Positions 1 to 9,674 of a stretch of 38,395 nucleotides of DNA are shown here, one piece after another. The stretch covers positions 1 to 38,395 of the forward strand of contig JAQDQK010000030.1 of assembly GCA_027658995.1 (NCBI GenBank), given 5' to 3'. The position numbers and the translations under genes were made by a program. This DNA comes from Propionibacteriaceae bacterium AM104-82 (GTDB lineage Bacteria > Actinomycetota > Actinomycetes > Propionibacteriales > Propionibacteriaceae). Below the pieces are notes generated by a model. That model was not told the DNA's origin and searched no databases. It was given only the letters and a program-made list of their open reading frames with translations. How positions within the stretch are numbered: the stretch's first letter is position 1; each line of letters starts with the position of its first letter.

Positions 1-60
1 GAATGCTCCTCATCGGCGGTGGTCTCCGACTATGACCCCACGCTCAAGTCAGAAGAGCCC
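1..60. mobile_element. Probable tip of an ISL3-like insertion sequence (partial)
   Basis: Read outward on the minus strand from position 60, the sequence begins GGGCTCTTC, and the NrfH reading frame stops making family sense at exactly this point. The same nine bases begin the break at the other window edge (38338-38346). GGCTCTTC-type termini are known for ISL3-family elements. No transposase is present because the window ends. The family assignment is inference from the terminus and the interrupted gene only. Confidence 0.4.
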
Positions 61-246
61 GTAATGGCCTTCCATCACGTGGCAGTTGGCGCAGGTCGCC
101 GGGTCGTTGCCGAGGTACGAGATGCCCCTGGCGTAGATGAAGGTGAAGAGGCCGACGCCGATGAGCGAACCCACGACGAATACCCCCGCCGCGATGAGAA
201 GGTTCTTCTTCGATATGCGGGACAACATGCGCTTGAGCCGTGCCAT
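49..246 (-). pseudogene. nrfH: Cytochrome c nitrite reductase small subunit NrfH, truncated
   Basis: NrfH is the membrane-anchored tetrahaem quinol dehydrogenase that feeds electrons to the NrfA nitrite reductase in ammonification. The ATG at 246 follows a clear GGAGGAG ribosome site. The product has a basic N-terminus, one membrane segment at about residues 14-37, then GISYLGNDPATCANCH, where CANCH is the first c-type haem motif. After HVMEGHY the frame reads GLF and stops, so only 65 residues of roughly 150 or more and one of four haem motifs remain. The break coincides with a GGGCTCTTC sequence that looks like an insertion-sequence end. nrfA is not in the window. The family call is firm because of the characteristic motif around the first haem; that the gene is dead in this strain follows unless the window edge is an assembly artefact. 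Confidence 0.82.
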
Positions 247-334
247 CTCTCCTCCTACGACGAATAGTAGTAGAGAGGTTTACGGCGGGTCAGGCGGCCC
301 CGTGATTAGCCGGGAAATTCGGCCAAAGGGTCAG

Positions 335-1018
335 TCAGACGCTGCTGAAGCGCTCGACATTGCGCACCAGGATGCGGGTGGCGAGGTCGCCGTCCCAGAC
401 CACCTCGACGCCGTGGCGCTCCAGCACCGGGATCGCCTCGCGCATCAACTCGACGGTGAGGCGCTCGTAGGTCGCATCCTTCTCGGCGTCGCTCAACGCT
501 TCCCATTCCTCGAAGGGGATGTAGGCATCGAGGAAGGTGCCGTAGTTGAGGTGGGTCGTCCCCGACATGGCGATGACGTCGGTGTCCTGCTGGTGGTAGG
601 CGAGGTAGCCGCGCCAGGTGCGCGACTCGTCGCGCTCGTCGAAGATCTCGACGCTCAGGCAGGTCCCGCAGCAGGTGAAGTCCTCCCGCCCGAGGATGCC
701 GATCCCTGCCAACTCCTCGAAGGCCTCCGAGAGCGCCGAGGTCGGCGTCTCCCCCAGTTCGGCCTGCTGCTCGCGGCGCCTGGCAAGGACGTCGGAAACG
801 AAGGCCTCCACCTGGTCCTCTGTGATGCCGCCCTGTTCGGGGCGCTCTTCGCTGACGAGGTGGTCCTCGAGGCGCCAGAGGTAGGAGTCGACGTCGGTCT
901 CGCCGCGCAGCACCGTCTGCCACACGATCCCCTCGACCTCGGCCCTTTCCTCCTCGCCGAGGTTCCAGTCGGCGGGGGCGGCGTAGCCATCGAAGGGCAC
1001 GTTCCAGGGATGCGTCAT
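335..1018 (-). CDS. DUF6891 family protein
   Basis: A 227-residue soluble protein with no signal peptide or membrane segment, starting at an ATG with only a weak upstream AGG. It is acidic and begins MTHPWNVPFDGYAAP. A central part around residues 105-125 carries the cysteine cluster CCGTC, followed by an aromatic stretch (RGYLAYHQQDTD) and a hydrophobic C-terminus. This arrangement resembles the DUF6891 family found in actinobacteria, whose function is unknown. The closely spaced cysteines could bind metal, but that is speculation. It lies between truncated nrfH and the RIO kinase gene on the same strand, with no overlap that would prove co-transcription. Confidence 0.6.
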   Translation of the reverse strand: MTHPWNVPFDGYAAPADWNLGEEERAEVEGIVWQTVLRGETDVDSYLWRLEDHLVSEERPEQGGITEDQVEAFVSDVLARRREQQAELGETPTSALSEAFEELAGIGILGREDFTCCGTCLSVEIFDERDESRTWRGYLAYHQQDTDVIAMSGTTHLNYGTFLDAYIPFEEWEALSDAEKDATYERLTVELMREAIPVLERHGVEVVWDGDLATRILVRNVERFSSV

Positions 1019-1104
1019 GGCGGAAGCCTGTCAGTTGGCAGGGGCATCCCGGGCCGGCGACCGCGGTGGGTAACGGGTCGGTCGCCGGGCCCGCGATTCT
1101 CGGC

Positions 1105-1995
1105 TCAGTACAGCGCCGCCAATGCCTCGGCGAAGAGTTCCTCGGCATCCACCCGGGCCCGATGGGCGGCGAACCAGGAGGTGACGTTGACGATGTCCCT
1201 TCGCAGGTAGTCGAAGCCGTCGGGGTTGACCACGACGTCAACGAGTTGCGGCAGGTCGATCACGACGAGTTGACCGTGAGGCCCGCCGTCGGCACCTGGG
1301 GCCACCAGCAGGTTGTACGGCGACAGATCTCCGTGGGTGTGACCGGTGGCAGCAAGCGCCAGGACGATCTCGCGGAACTGCCGCCACAGCAGGGTCAGCG
1401 CCTCGGGGTCGGGGCGGACCTGCGCCAGGCGCGGCGCCGCGTTGCCCTCACCGTCGTCGATGAACTCCATCAGCAGTTCGTTGGAGTCGAAGCTGACCGG
1501 GTACGGGACCCGGACCGAGGAGGTCTGCAACTGCACGAGCGCCGCCCACTCGGCGCGTGCCCACATCCCGGCGACGACCGTGCGGCCGAACGCGGTCCGG
1601 TTCGTGATCGCCCGCTGTTCGCGTGACTTCTTGTGGCGGCGCCCCGCCTGGTAGCCGTCGTCGCGGCGGAACAACCGGTGCTCGCTCGATCGGTAGCGCT
1701 TCGCGGCCAGCAGGCAGGATCTGCCATCGGGGCCGACCCGTTCGATGAGGTGGACGTCTGCCTCCTTCCCCGTCTTGAGGACGCCAAGATCGGTGTCGAA
1801 CGCGTCGCCGCTGGTGATCAGCCAGTCCGGCCACGGTTCCGGGCCGCGGGCGAGGCCAAGCTCGTCCCAGGTCGTCCACCGGTCGCCGCCGGGCGGGGGC
1901 GCGACGGACACGTCCCAGATGGGGTGACTGCGGAAGGTGTTGTGGTTGTGGTTCTCGGGTTCAGGCCACTGTGCCTGAGAGTGTGTCGAGGACAC
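1105..1995 (-). CDS. RIO-type serine/threonine protein kinase
   Basis: RIO kinases are atypical protein kinases best known from archaea and eukaryotes, and a bacterial branch occurs in actinobacteria. With the GTG at 1995 the protein has 296 residues. The glycine-rich loop is LKTGKEADVHLI at about residues 73-84, with a nucleotide-binding lysine in AAKRY near 99. The catalytic loop is HGDLSPYN and the metal-binding motif is VVIDLPQ. The substrate is unknown; family members act in ribosome maturation or phosphorylate unknown targets. I prefer GTG 1995 because it has GGAG five bases upstream; an in-frame GTG at 2055 adds a low-complexity extension with poor codon use. The start lies inside a short ORF (1961-2074) in another frame that has a much stronger ribosome site, suggesting coupled or regulated translation. 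Confidence 0.85.
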   Translation of the reverse strand: MSSTHSQAQWPEPENHNHNTFRSHPIWDVSVAPPPGGDRWTTWDELGLARGPEPWPDWLITSGDAFDTDLGVLKTGKEADVHLIERVGPDGRSCLLAAKRYRSSEHRLFRRDDGYQAGRRHKKSREQRAITNRTAFGRTVVAGMWARAEWAALVQLQTSSVRVPYPVSFDSNELLMEFIDDGEGNAAPRLAQVRPDPEALTLLWRQFREIVLALAATGHTHGDLSPYNLLVAPGADGGPHGQLVVIDLPQLVDVVVNPDGFDYLRRDIVNVTSWFAAHRARVDAEELFAEALAALY

Positions 1996-2074
1996 GGAAA
2001 CTCCAGAAGGTCGAAGAGGATGCCGCCTCGAAGCGGCAGGTAAGGAAACGCGCACGGGCGTTGACAGGGATCAT
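1961..2074 (-). CDS. Possible 37-residue leader ORF of the RIO kinase gene
   Basis: An ATG at 2074 sits six bases after a near-perfect GGAGAGGAGG ribosome site, the strongest in this neighbourhood. Its frame encodes a 37-residue peptide starting MIPVNARARFLTCRFEA and ends with TGA at 1961, after the GTG start of the kinase in a different frame. Codons mostly end in G or C. No family is recognised. It could be a regulatory upstream ORF whose translation opens the kinase start, or a small protein. Alternatively the kinase really begins here and a frameshift separates the two; I consider that less likely because the kinase frame has its own start. Confidence 0.4.
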   Translation of the reverse strand: MIPVNARARFLTCRFEAASSSTFWSFRVLDTLSGTVA

Positions 2075-2102
2075 CACTCGACCTCCTCTCCGGTAACTCT
2101 CG

Positions 2103-2120
2103 GTGGACCTCAGCGTCCAC
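2103..2120. other. Small hairpin in the 5' region of the RIO kinase transcript
   Basis: GTGGAC and GTCCAC form a perfect six-base-pair stem around a six-base loop. It lies 28 bases upstream of the leader-ORF start and just past the end of the upstream hydrolase gene. There is no T-run, so it is a poor terminator. It may be a 5' leader structure or the base of a factor-dependent terminator. Confidence 0.3.
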
Positions 2121-2132
2121 ATCGCGATGCTA

Positions 2133-3101
2133 TCAGCAGGCGTAGGCGCCGAGGAAGCGCCGGTACTGGTCGAAGACCCTCGCCCGCACCTCGGGGCGCG
2201 ACAGCACCAGGTCGTGCAACCCGTCCTCGATCCGGGCCAGGACGACCAGGTTGCCGAGCCGTGTGGTGCGCTCGGCGATCCGGTCGACGTCCAGAACGGT
2301 GTCGGCGCTCAGCATCTCGTCCTCCCAACTCCGGTGGAAGTTGGTGCGGACCGAGATGGCAACGAGGACGGGGCAGTCGATGTGCAGCCCGGCCGCGACG
2401 CGTCCGTGGCCCTGCAGGATGGCCGAGAGCCAGCCGATCCGCACGTGGAACGCCGGATCGCCCTTCAGGTTGTGGTTGTAGTCCCACTCCCCGTCCTCGG
2501 CAGCGGAGATGGAGCGGCGGTAGAAGCCGTTGTCCGCCATCGGGACGACCGTCGTCGGTGCGACCGCGCCCGCCGCGGTGAACATCGGCTGCGCCGTCGG
2601 ACGCAGCATCGGGTTGGCCTGCAGTTCGAGCCACGGCGAGTTGAGGATCACCGCCGCGAACGTCCCGGGGCGCTCGTTGGCGTACAGCGCGCCGATCAGC
2701 CCGCCCGTCGAGTGCGCCATCAGCACGATCTCGTCGTGCCCGTCCGCCCGGATCGCCTCGATCGCCGCGTCGATCTCGACGAAGTAGTCGTCGAGCTTCG
2801 ACACGTAGCCCGCCAGTTGCTTCGGACGCAGCGACCGGCCGTAGCGGCGCAGGTCGATGGCGTAGAAGTCGTAGCCGAGGGCGTCCATCTCGTCGCCGAG
2901 GTGCGACTGGAAGAAGTAGTCGCTCCACCCGTGCACGTAGAACACGGCCCGAGACCTGCCCGGCGAGGCGCGACGCACCAGCGTCGCCACCAGCGAGTGT
3001 TCGGGTTCGAGTGCGTAGGTCGGTTCTTCGGGCAGTTCGATGGTGAACTGCTCGTATCCGTCAAGCTCCGAGTCGGGCGCCCAGTCAGGCACGTGCGTCA
3101 C
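2133..3101 (-). CDS. Alpha/beta hydrolase (serine hydrolase, S33/lysophospholipase-like)
   Basis: A 322-residue cytoplasmic hydrolase. Visible family features are HGW at residues 57-59 (oxyanion region), nucleophile Ser131 in AHSTGG, and a terminal histidine near 296 in IEDGLHDLVL, giving a complete-looking triad. A short cap region rich in aromatic residues lies at about 185-235. The fold class is known to cleave esters, lysolipids or peptides, and nothing shows which substrate is used here. The start is a GTG three bases after the stop of the DUF3073 gene, so the two are almost certainly co-transcribed and the hydrolase probably depends on translation of that gene. No signal peptide is seen. 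Confidence 0.85.
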   Translation of the reverse strand: MTHVPDWAPDSELDGYEQFTIELPEEPTYALEPEHSLVATLVRRASPGRSRAVFYVHGWSDYFFQSHLGDEMDALGYDFYAIDLRRYGRSLRPKQLAGYVSKLDDYFVEIDAAIEAIRADGHDEIVLMAHSTGGLIGALYANERPGTFAAVILNSPWLELQANPMLRPTAQPMFTAAGAVAPTTVVPMADNGFYRRSISAAEDGEWDYNHNLKGDPAFHVRIGWLSAILQGHGRVAAGLHIDCPVLVAISVRTNFHRSWEDEMLSADTVLDVDRIAERTTRLGNLVVLARIEDGLHDLVLSRPEVRARVFDQYRRFLGAYAC

Positions 3102-3104
3102 GGG

Positions 3105-3323
3105 TCACGAAGAGCGGCGCTCGTCGTCCGCGTCGTCGTAGTCGTCGTAGTCCGCGTATTCCTCGGCCATGTCGGCATAGGAATCGGGGATCTCACCGAC
3201 GTCCGTGACACTGTCAGCGCCTCGGAGCTCCCGCTCCAATGACGCGAAATCGGTGTCTACCGAGCGATACTTCAGATCGCGAGCCACCTTGGTCTGCTTC
3301 GCCTTTGCACGGCCGCGCCCCAT
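3105..3323 (-). CDS. DUF3073 domain protein
   Basis: A 72-residue protein beginning MGRGRAKAKQTKVARDLKY, the hallmark start of the DUF3073 family, which is small, strongly basic at the N-terminus and widespread in actinobacteria; its role is unknown. The C-terminus here is extremely acidic and rich in Asp and Tyr (repeats of DDYD/EYAD). I chose the ATG at 3323 because family proteins start with MGRGRAKAK and an AGGGGG sequence lies upstream; a longer in-frame start would add 18 unlikely residues. It is the first gene of a two-gene unit with the alpha/beta hydrolase, served by a good promoter at 3393-3421. Confidence 0.88.
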   Translation of the reverse strand: MGRGRAKAKQTKVARDLKYRSVDTDFASLERELRGADSVTDVGEIPDSYADMAEEYADYDDYDDADDERRSS

Positions 3324-3392
3324 ATCGGGTCGACCCCCTTGCCTTGTCCCTCGCGGACTTGCCGCGGAATCTGTCACTAACTCGTGGGTACA

Positions 3393-3421
3393 GGCTACCC
3401 AATCCGGCGGGTTAGTCCAAA
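3393..3421 (-). promoter_or_regulatory. Predicted sigma-70-type promoter of the DUF3073-hydrolase unit
   Basis: On the minus strand TTGGAC (3421-3416) and TAGCCT (3398-3393) are separated by exactly 17 bases. Both match actinobacterial housekeeping promoter elements. Transcription would start near 3385, leaving a leader of about 60 bases before the ATG at 3323. Confidence 0.55.
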
Positions 3422-3586
3422 GACCGCACGCCGTGGCGCGGCGTGCGTTCGCTCACAACCGAACCCACGTCGCCGTCGGCGTATCGGGCGGGACCCACGA
3501 GCCCGCAGCCACAGCCTATCGGCCCCCGCCGTCCGCCTAGCGGGACCCTGATTGGCGAGTCTGCGGGGCACCTGGCACGCCGGTAA

Positions 3587-5839
<2,253 letters not shown>

Positions 5840-5850
5840 TCGAGACTGGA

Positions 5851-5884
5851 AGGCCCGGCGACCCACGCGGACGCCGGGCCTTTC
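5851..5884 (+). terminator. Rho-independent terminator of icd
   Basis: A ten-base-pair GC-rich stem (AGGCCCGGCG with CGCCGGGCCT) around an 11-base loop is followed by a short TT-containing tail, 12 bases past the icd stop. It lies only 27 bases before the ATG of the broken GH95 gene, leaving little room for a separate promoter for that gene. Confidence 0.8.
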
Positions 5885-5911
5885 GCCTGCCCACGACCCG
5901 AAGGCCAGACC

Positions 5912-8094
5912 ATGACCCAGCCGCCCGTGACTCAGCCGACCGTGGCTCAGCCGCCCGCTCCCCCACCCTCGGCCCGCACGCTCTGGTACGACGCCCCGGC
6001 CGGGACCTGGGACTCCCAGGCGCTCCCGATCGGCAACGGAAGGCTTGGCGCGATGCTGTTCGGCGGCGTCGGCGTCGAGACGATCCAGTTCAACGAGCAG
6101 AGCCTCTGGACCGGGGTCGCCGACTACGACAACGCCTCCGCTGGCCTGCCAGACGACGGCTACGACACCGGCGAACTCGGCTTCGGCTCGTACCAGAACT
6201 TCGGGACGCTCACCCTCACGTTCGACGGCGACGCGGACACCGTCGACTACCGCCGCTCGCTCGACCTGGACACCGGCCTGCACTCCACCTACGCCGTCGT
6301 CTCCGGGGCCGCGCGCCTCGGCGAGGCATTCACCTCAAGGGACGCGGACGTCGTGGCGGTGCGGTACCGCTCCGCGGCACCCTTCACCGTCACGCTGCGC
6401 CTCGACTCGGCGCAGGACGGCGCCCCGACGTCGGCGACCCCGGGTCGGTTGACCTTCCACGGGGCGCTCGCCAACGGGATGCGGCACGCGTCAGCACCGA
6501 CGGCACGATCGAGGTCGACGGCGACCTGCTGATCGTCGCCGAGGCGACCGACCTGGTGCTGCTGCTCGACGCCCGCACCGACTATGCGATGAGCCGCGCT
6601 GCCGGGTGGCGCGGGGCCGACCCGCAGCCCGGGCTGGCGGCCTCGCTCGACGCGGCGACGGCCCGAGGCTGGGACGACCTCCTCGCTGCGGGCACCGCCG
6701 ACCTGGCGGCGCTGCTCGGGACGGTCGCCGTCGACTGGGGATCCTCCTCCGCCGAGGCACACGACCTGCCCACCGACCGCAGGCTCGCCAGGTACCGCGA
6801 CGGCGACGCCGACCCCGAACTGGAGCAGGTCCTGTTCCACTACGGCCGCTACCTGCTGGCGTCCTCGTCCCGGCTCGGCGGACTGCCCGCGAACCTGCAG
6901 GGGCTGTGGAACGACTCCAACACCCCGACCTGGGCGAGCGACTACCACACCAACATCAACATCCAGATGAACTACTGGGGCGCCGAGGTCACCGGCCTCC
7001 CGGACAGCCACCGCGGCCTCGTCGACTTCGTGGCCGCGATGGCGCCGTCGTGCCGCGACGCGACGCTTGCCGCGTTCGGGCCGGTGCGCGGTTGGACGGC
7101 CCGCACCTCGCAGAGCCCGCTGGGCGGCAACGCGTGGGAGTGGAACACCATCTCCAGCGCCTGGTACATGAGCCACGTCTACGAGCACTGGGCCTTCGGC
7201 CGCGACGACGCTTACCTGCGCGAGGTCGCCCTGCCGATGGTGCGCGAGGTCTGCCAGTTCTGGGAGGACCGCCTGTTGGCGCTTCCCGACGGCACCTTGG
7301 TCGCACCGGATGGCTGGTCGCCCGAGCACGGGCCCCGCGAGGACGGCGTGATGCACGACCAGCAGATCGTCTGGGACCTGTTCCAGAACTACCTGGAACT
7401 TTCGGAGGCGGCAGGCGACGGCGACCCGTACCGGGAGCGCGTCGCCGACCTGCAGGCGCGGCTCGCCCCGAACCGGATCGGCAGGTGGGGGCAGTTGCAG
7501 GAGTGGCAGGACGACCGCGACGATCCGGCCGACCTGCACCGGCACACCTCGCACCTGTTCGCCGTCTACCCCGGTCGCCAGATCACCCCGGCGACCGCCG
7601 ACCTCGCGGGGGCGGCGTGGACGTCGCTGGTGGCCCGCTGCGGCGCGCCCGACGGGTCGGTCACGGAGCACACCGTGGCGGGCGACTCGCGCCGGTCGTG
7701 GACGTGGCCGTGGCGGGCCGCGCTGTTCGCGCGCCTCGGCGACGGCGAGCGGGCCCACGCAATGCTGCGGGGCCTGCTGAAGTTCTCCACGTTCGAGAAC
7801 CTGTGGGCCGTGCATCCGCCGTTCCAACTGGACGGCAACTTCGGGATCACGGGCGCGCTGGCCGAGATGCTGCTGCAGAGCCACGACGGCGTCGTCCGCC
7901 TGCTCCCGGCACTGCCCGAGGCGTGGGCCGAGGCGGGGTCGTTCAGTGGCCTCCGCGCGCGCGGCGGGCTGCGGGTCAGTGCGCGCTGGCGCGACGGCGT
8001 CGTCGAGTGGTTCGAGGTGGTGGCCGACCGGCCCGGCTCGCTCGCCGAGGTCGACGTGATCGTCAACGGCGAGCGGCGACGCGTCAGCCCTTGA
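5912..8094 (+). pseudogene. GH95 family glycoside hydrolase (alpha-L-fucosidase-like), frameshifted
   Basis: GH95 enzymes are inverting alpha-L-fucosidases, with some alpha-L-galactosidases. The gene reads in one frame from ATG 5912 to about residue 192 (ALANGMRHA), then the homologous protein continues in another frame from about 6487 ([15 protein letters not shown]). Comparison with the intact paralogue at 11064 shows that roughly one base (or four) is missing near 6485-6492. Rejoined, the product is about 727 residues and keeps the key stretches [34 protein letters not shown] and [10 protein letters not shown]. It has no signal peptide: the N-terminus is a Pro/Thr/Gln-rich tail leading straight into [10 protein letters not shown]. 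It follows the icd terminator by 27 bases with no obvious promoter, and its 3' end overlaps haem oxygenase by 11 bases tail to tail. A sequencing error cannot be excluded. Confidence 0.85.
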
Positions 8095-8737
8095 GGGACT
8101 CCAGTTCCTCGAAGAGTGCCTGGTTGCAGCGGAAGGCGACGATGGCCTCCTCGACGGCCGCGTCGGACTCCTCGTCGCTCAGCGGCGCCCCGTCGAGCAG
8201 TTCGCGGTAGCGGTCCTTGTAGGGCTTGACCTTCTCGATGCCCTGGAACTGGTAGAAGGAGATGCCCGGCTGCCCGGCCTCGAGGCCGAGCGCGCGCCCG
8301 AAGATCGACCCGAGCGCCTGGCCGCCGGACAGGTCGCCGAGGTAGCGGGTGTAGCGGTGGGCCAGCAGGCGCGCGGGCTGGTCGGCGACGTCGCGGATCC
8401 GCTCGGCGTAGGCGGTGGCGGCGGGAAGCAGCGGCACCTCTGGCTCGCCCTCGGCGCTCAGCGCGGCAAGATCGGCGCGCAGCGCGTCGAGGCGCTCCAA
8501 CTCCGGGGCGTGGACGCCCGCGAAGCGCGGCTCATCGGCCAGCGCGCGAGAGGCCCCCTCGAGCGCCTCGTAGACGGTGACCAACTGCCGGGTCAGGCCG
8601 CGCAGGTCGTCGCGGTCGACGTCACCCTTGATGAGCCGCGCCATCAGCGGGGTCTGCTCCGCCTCCTCGTGGACGGTGCGGGTCTCCTCGCGCAGCCGTG
8701 CTGCGAGTGCTGTGCGGTTCTGAACGCCGGCGGTCAT
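8084..8737 (-). CDS. hmuO: Haem oxygenase (biliverdin-producing)
   Basis: Opens haem to biliverdin, iron and CO, letting the cell take iron from haem. The 217-residue length matches HmuO-type bacterial enzymes. The proximal haem ligand is the histidine in [11 protein letters not shown] (about residue 23), and the distal-helix motif is [12 protein letters not shown] near 130-141. The lysine-rich [14 protein letters not shown] segment is also typical. I chose the ATG at 8737 after a GAGAGGAC sequence; in-frame GTG codons just upstream would add only a few residues. An IdeR/DtxR-type iron box overlaps the expected promoter, predicting expression under iron limitation. No haem importer is next to it. 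Its stop overlaps the end of the convergent GH95 gene. Confidence 0.92.
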   Translation of the reverse strand: MTAGVQNRTALAARLREETRTVHEEAEQTPLMARLIKGDVDRDDLRGLTRQLVTVYEALEGASRALADEPRFAGVHAPELERLDALRADLAALSAEGEPEVPLLPAATAYAERIRDVADQPARLLAHRYTRYLGDLSGGQALGSIFGRALGLEAGQPGISFYQFQGIEKVKPYKDRYRELLDGAPLSDEESDAAVEEAIVAFRCNQALFEELESLKG

Positions 8738-8767
8738 CACGACCACGTCCTCTCGTCATATATTTAG

Positions 8768-8786
8768 TAAGGAATGCCTCACCTAA
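8768..8786 (-). promoter_or_regulatory. IdeR/DtxR-type iron box of the haem oxygenase gene
   Basis: The 19-base sequence TAAGGAATGCCTCACCTAA matches 14 positions of the classical DtxR box TTAGGTTAGCCTAACCTAA, with an intact CCTAA-side half. It ends about 30 bases upstream of the start codon, covering the likely -35 to -10 region (TAAATA/TATATG just downstream). Iron-loaded repressor would block transcription. It is also within reach of the divergent SDR gene. Confidence 0.7.
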
Positions 8787-8882
8787 TTGAGTCCCAGTGT
8801 GACACACAGAGGGACACCCTGTCTCCTTGATGGGGTGCAGGGTGTCGCTATCTGAGACCGGGGTGCCGGATAGCCTCTCCCC

Positions 8883-9674
8883 ATGACCCGTAAGCAGCCC
8901 CCCGACCTCGACGGCAAGGTCGTGGTCGTGACGGGCGCCAGTTCGGGGATCGGCCGCGCGTTCGTGGAGCGCGCCGCCTGCCCTGGGTCCAGGTTCGCGC
9001 TCCTGGCCCGGCGCGGCGATCTGCTGGAGTCGCTTGCCGATGCGGTCCGGGGTCGCGGCGGGGAGGCCCTCGTCCAACCGGTCGATCTGCGCGACGCCGA
9101 CGCGGCGCGGACGGCGGCCGAGGAAGCCCTGGCGGAGTTCGGCCCGCCGGACGTCGTGGTCGCCAACGCGGGGCTGTCGATCGCCAGGTCTGTCGCGGCG
9201 ACCGCCGCTCGACCCGACTCGATCACGCGCAGCGTCGCCACCAACTTCACCGGCCCGGTCGCACACGCCCTGCCGCTCCTCGAGGCGATGCGAGGGCGCG
9301 GCACCGGGCACCTGATCGGCTCCTCGACGGCGAACGCCCGCCTGACGATCCCCGGATGGGGCCCCTACGTCGCGTCGAAGTCGGCGTGGGACGCCTGGCT
9401 GCGCACTGCGGCCGCCGAACTGGCGCCGCACGGGATCGCCGTGACGATCCTCGCCTTCCCGCTCGTCGCCACCGAGATGTCGCGACCCACGCTGACAGGC
9501 CGCCGCGCGATGAGCGCGGAGGACGCGGCCGACTGGATCTCGGAGGCGATCGGTTCGAGGCGCCCCCGGATCGCGCCGTGGTGGCTGCGGGCCGCCGAGG
9601 TCGCCAACGCCGTCGCCCCGACCGCGCTCGCTCGGGCGATCGGGCGGTCCTCACAGCGCCTGTCGCAGCCATGA
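8883..9674 (+). CDS. Short-chain dehydrogenase/reductase (SDR)
   Basis: A 263-residue NAD(P)-dependent oxidoreductase of the classical SDR fold. It has the cofactor loop TGASSGIG at residues 17-24, the structural motif NAG near 95, a serine in LIGSSTANA and the catalytic pair in YVASK near 163. The substrate is not evident. The ATG at 8883 has no clear ribosome site; a TAGCCT element about ten bases before it suggests a leaderless transcript, common in actinobacteria. Its stop overlaps the start of the following AMP-binding gene in ATGA, so the two proteins are made together and probably act on the same acyl-type metabolite. Confidence 0.88.
   Translation: MTRKQPPDLDGKVVVVTGASSGIGRAFVERAACPGSRFALLARRGDLLESLADAVRGRGGEALVQPVDLRDADAARTAAEEALAEFGPPDVVVANAGLSIARSVAATAARPDSITRSVATNFTGPVAHALPLLEAMRGRGTGHLIGSSTANARLTIPGWGPYVASKSAWDAWLRTAAAELAPHGIAVTILAFPLVATEMSRPTLTGRRAMSAEDAADWISEAIGSRRPRIAPWWLRAAEVANAVAPTALARAIGRSSQRLSQP

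Noticed and set aside
8797..8805. TGTGACACA palindrome as a CRP-type site
   Set aside because: It is too short and off the CRP consensus spacing, and lies in a region already explained by the iron box and promoters.
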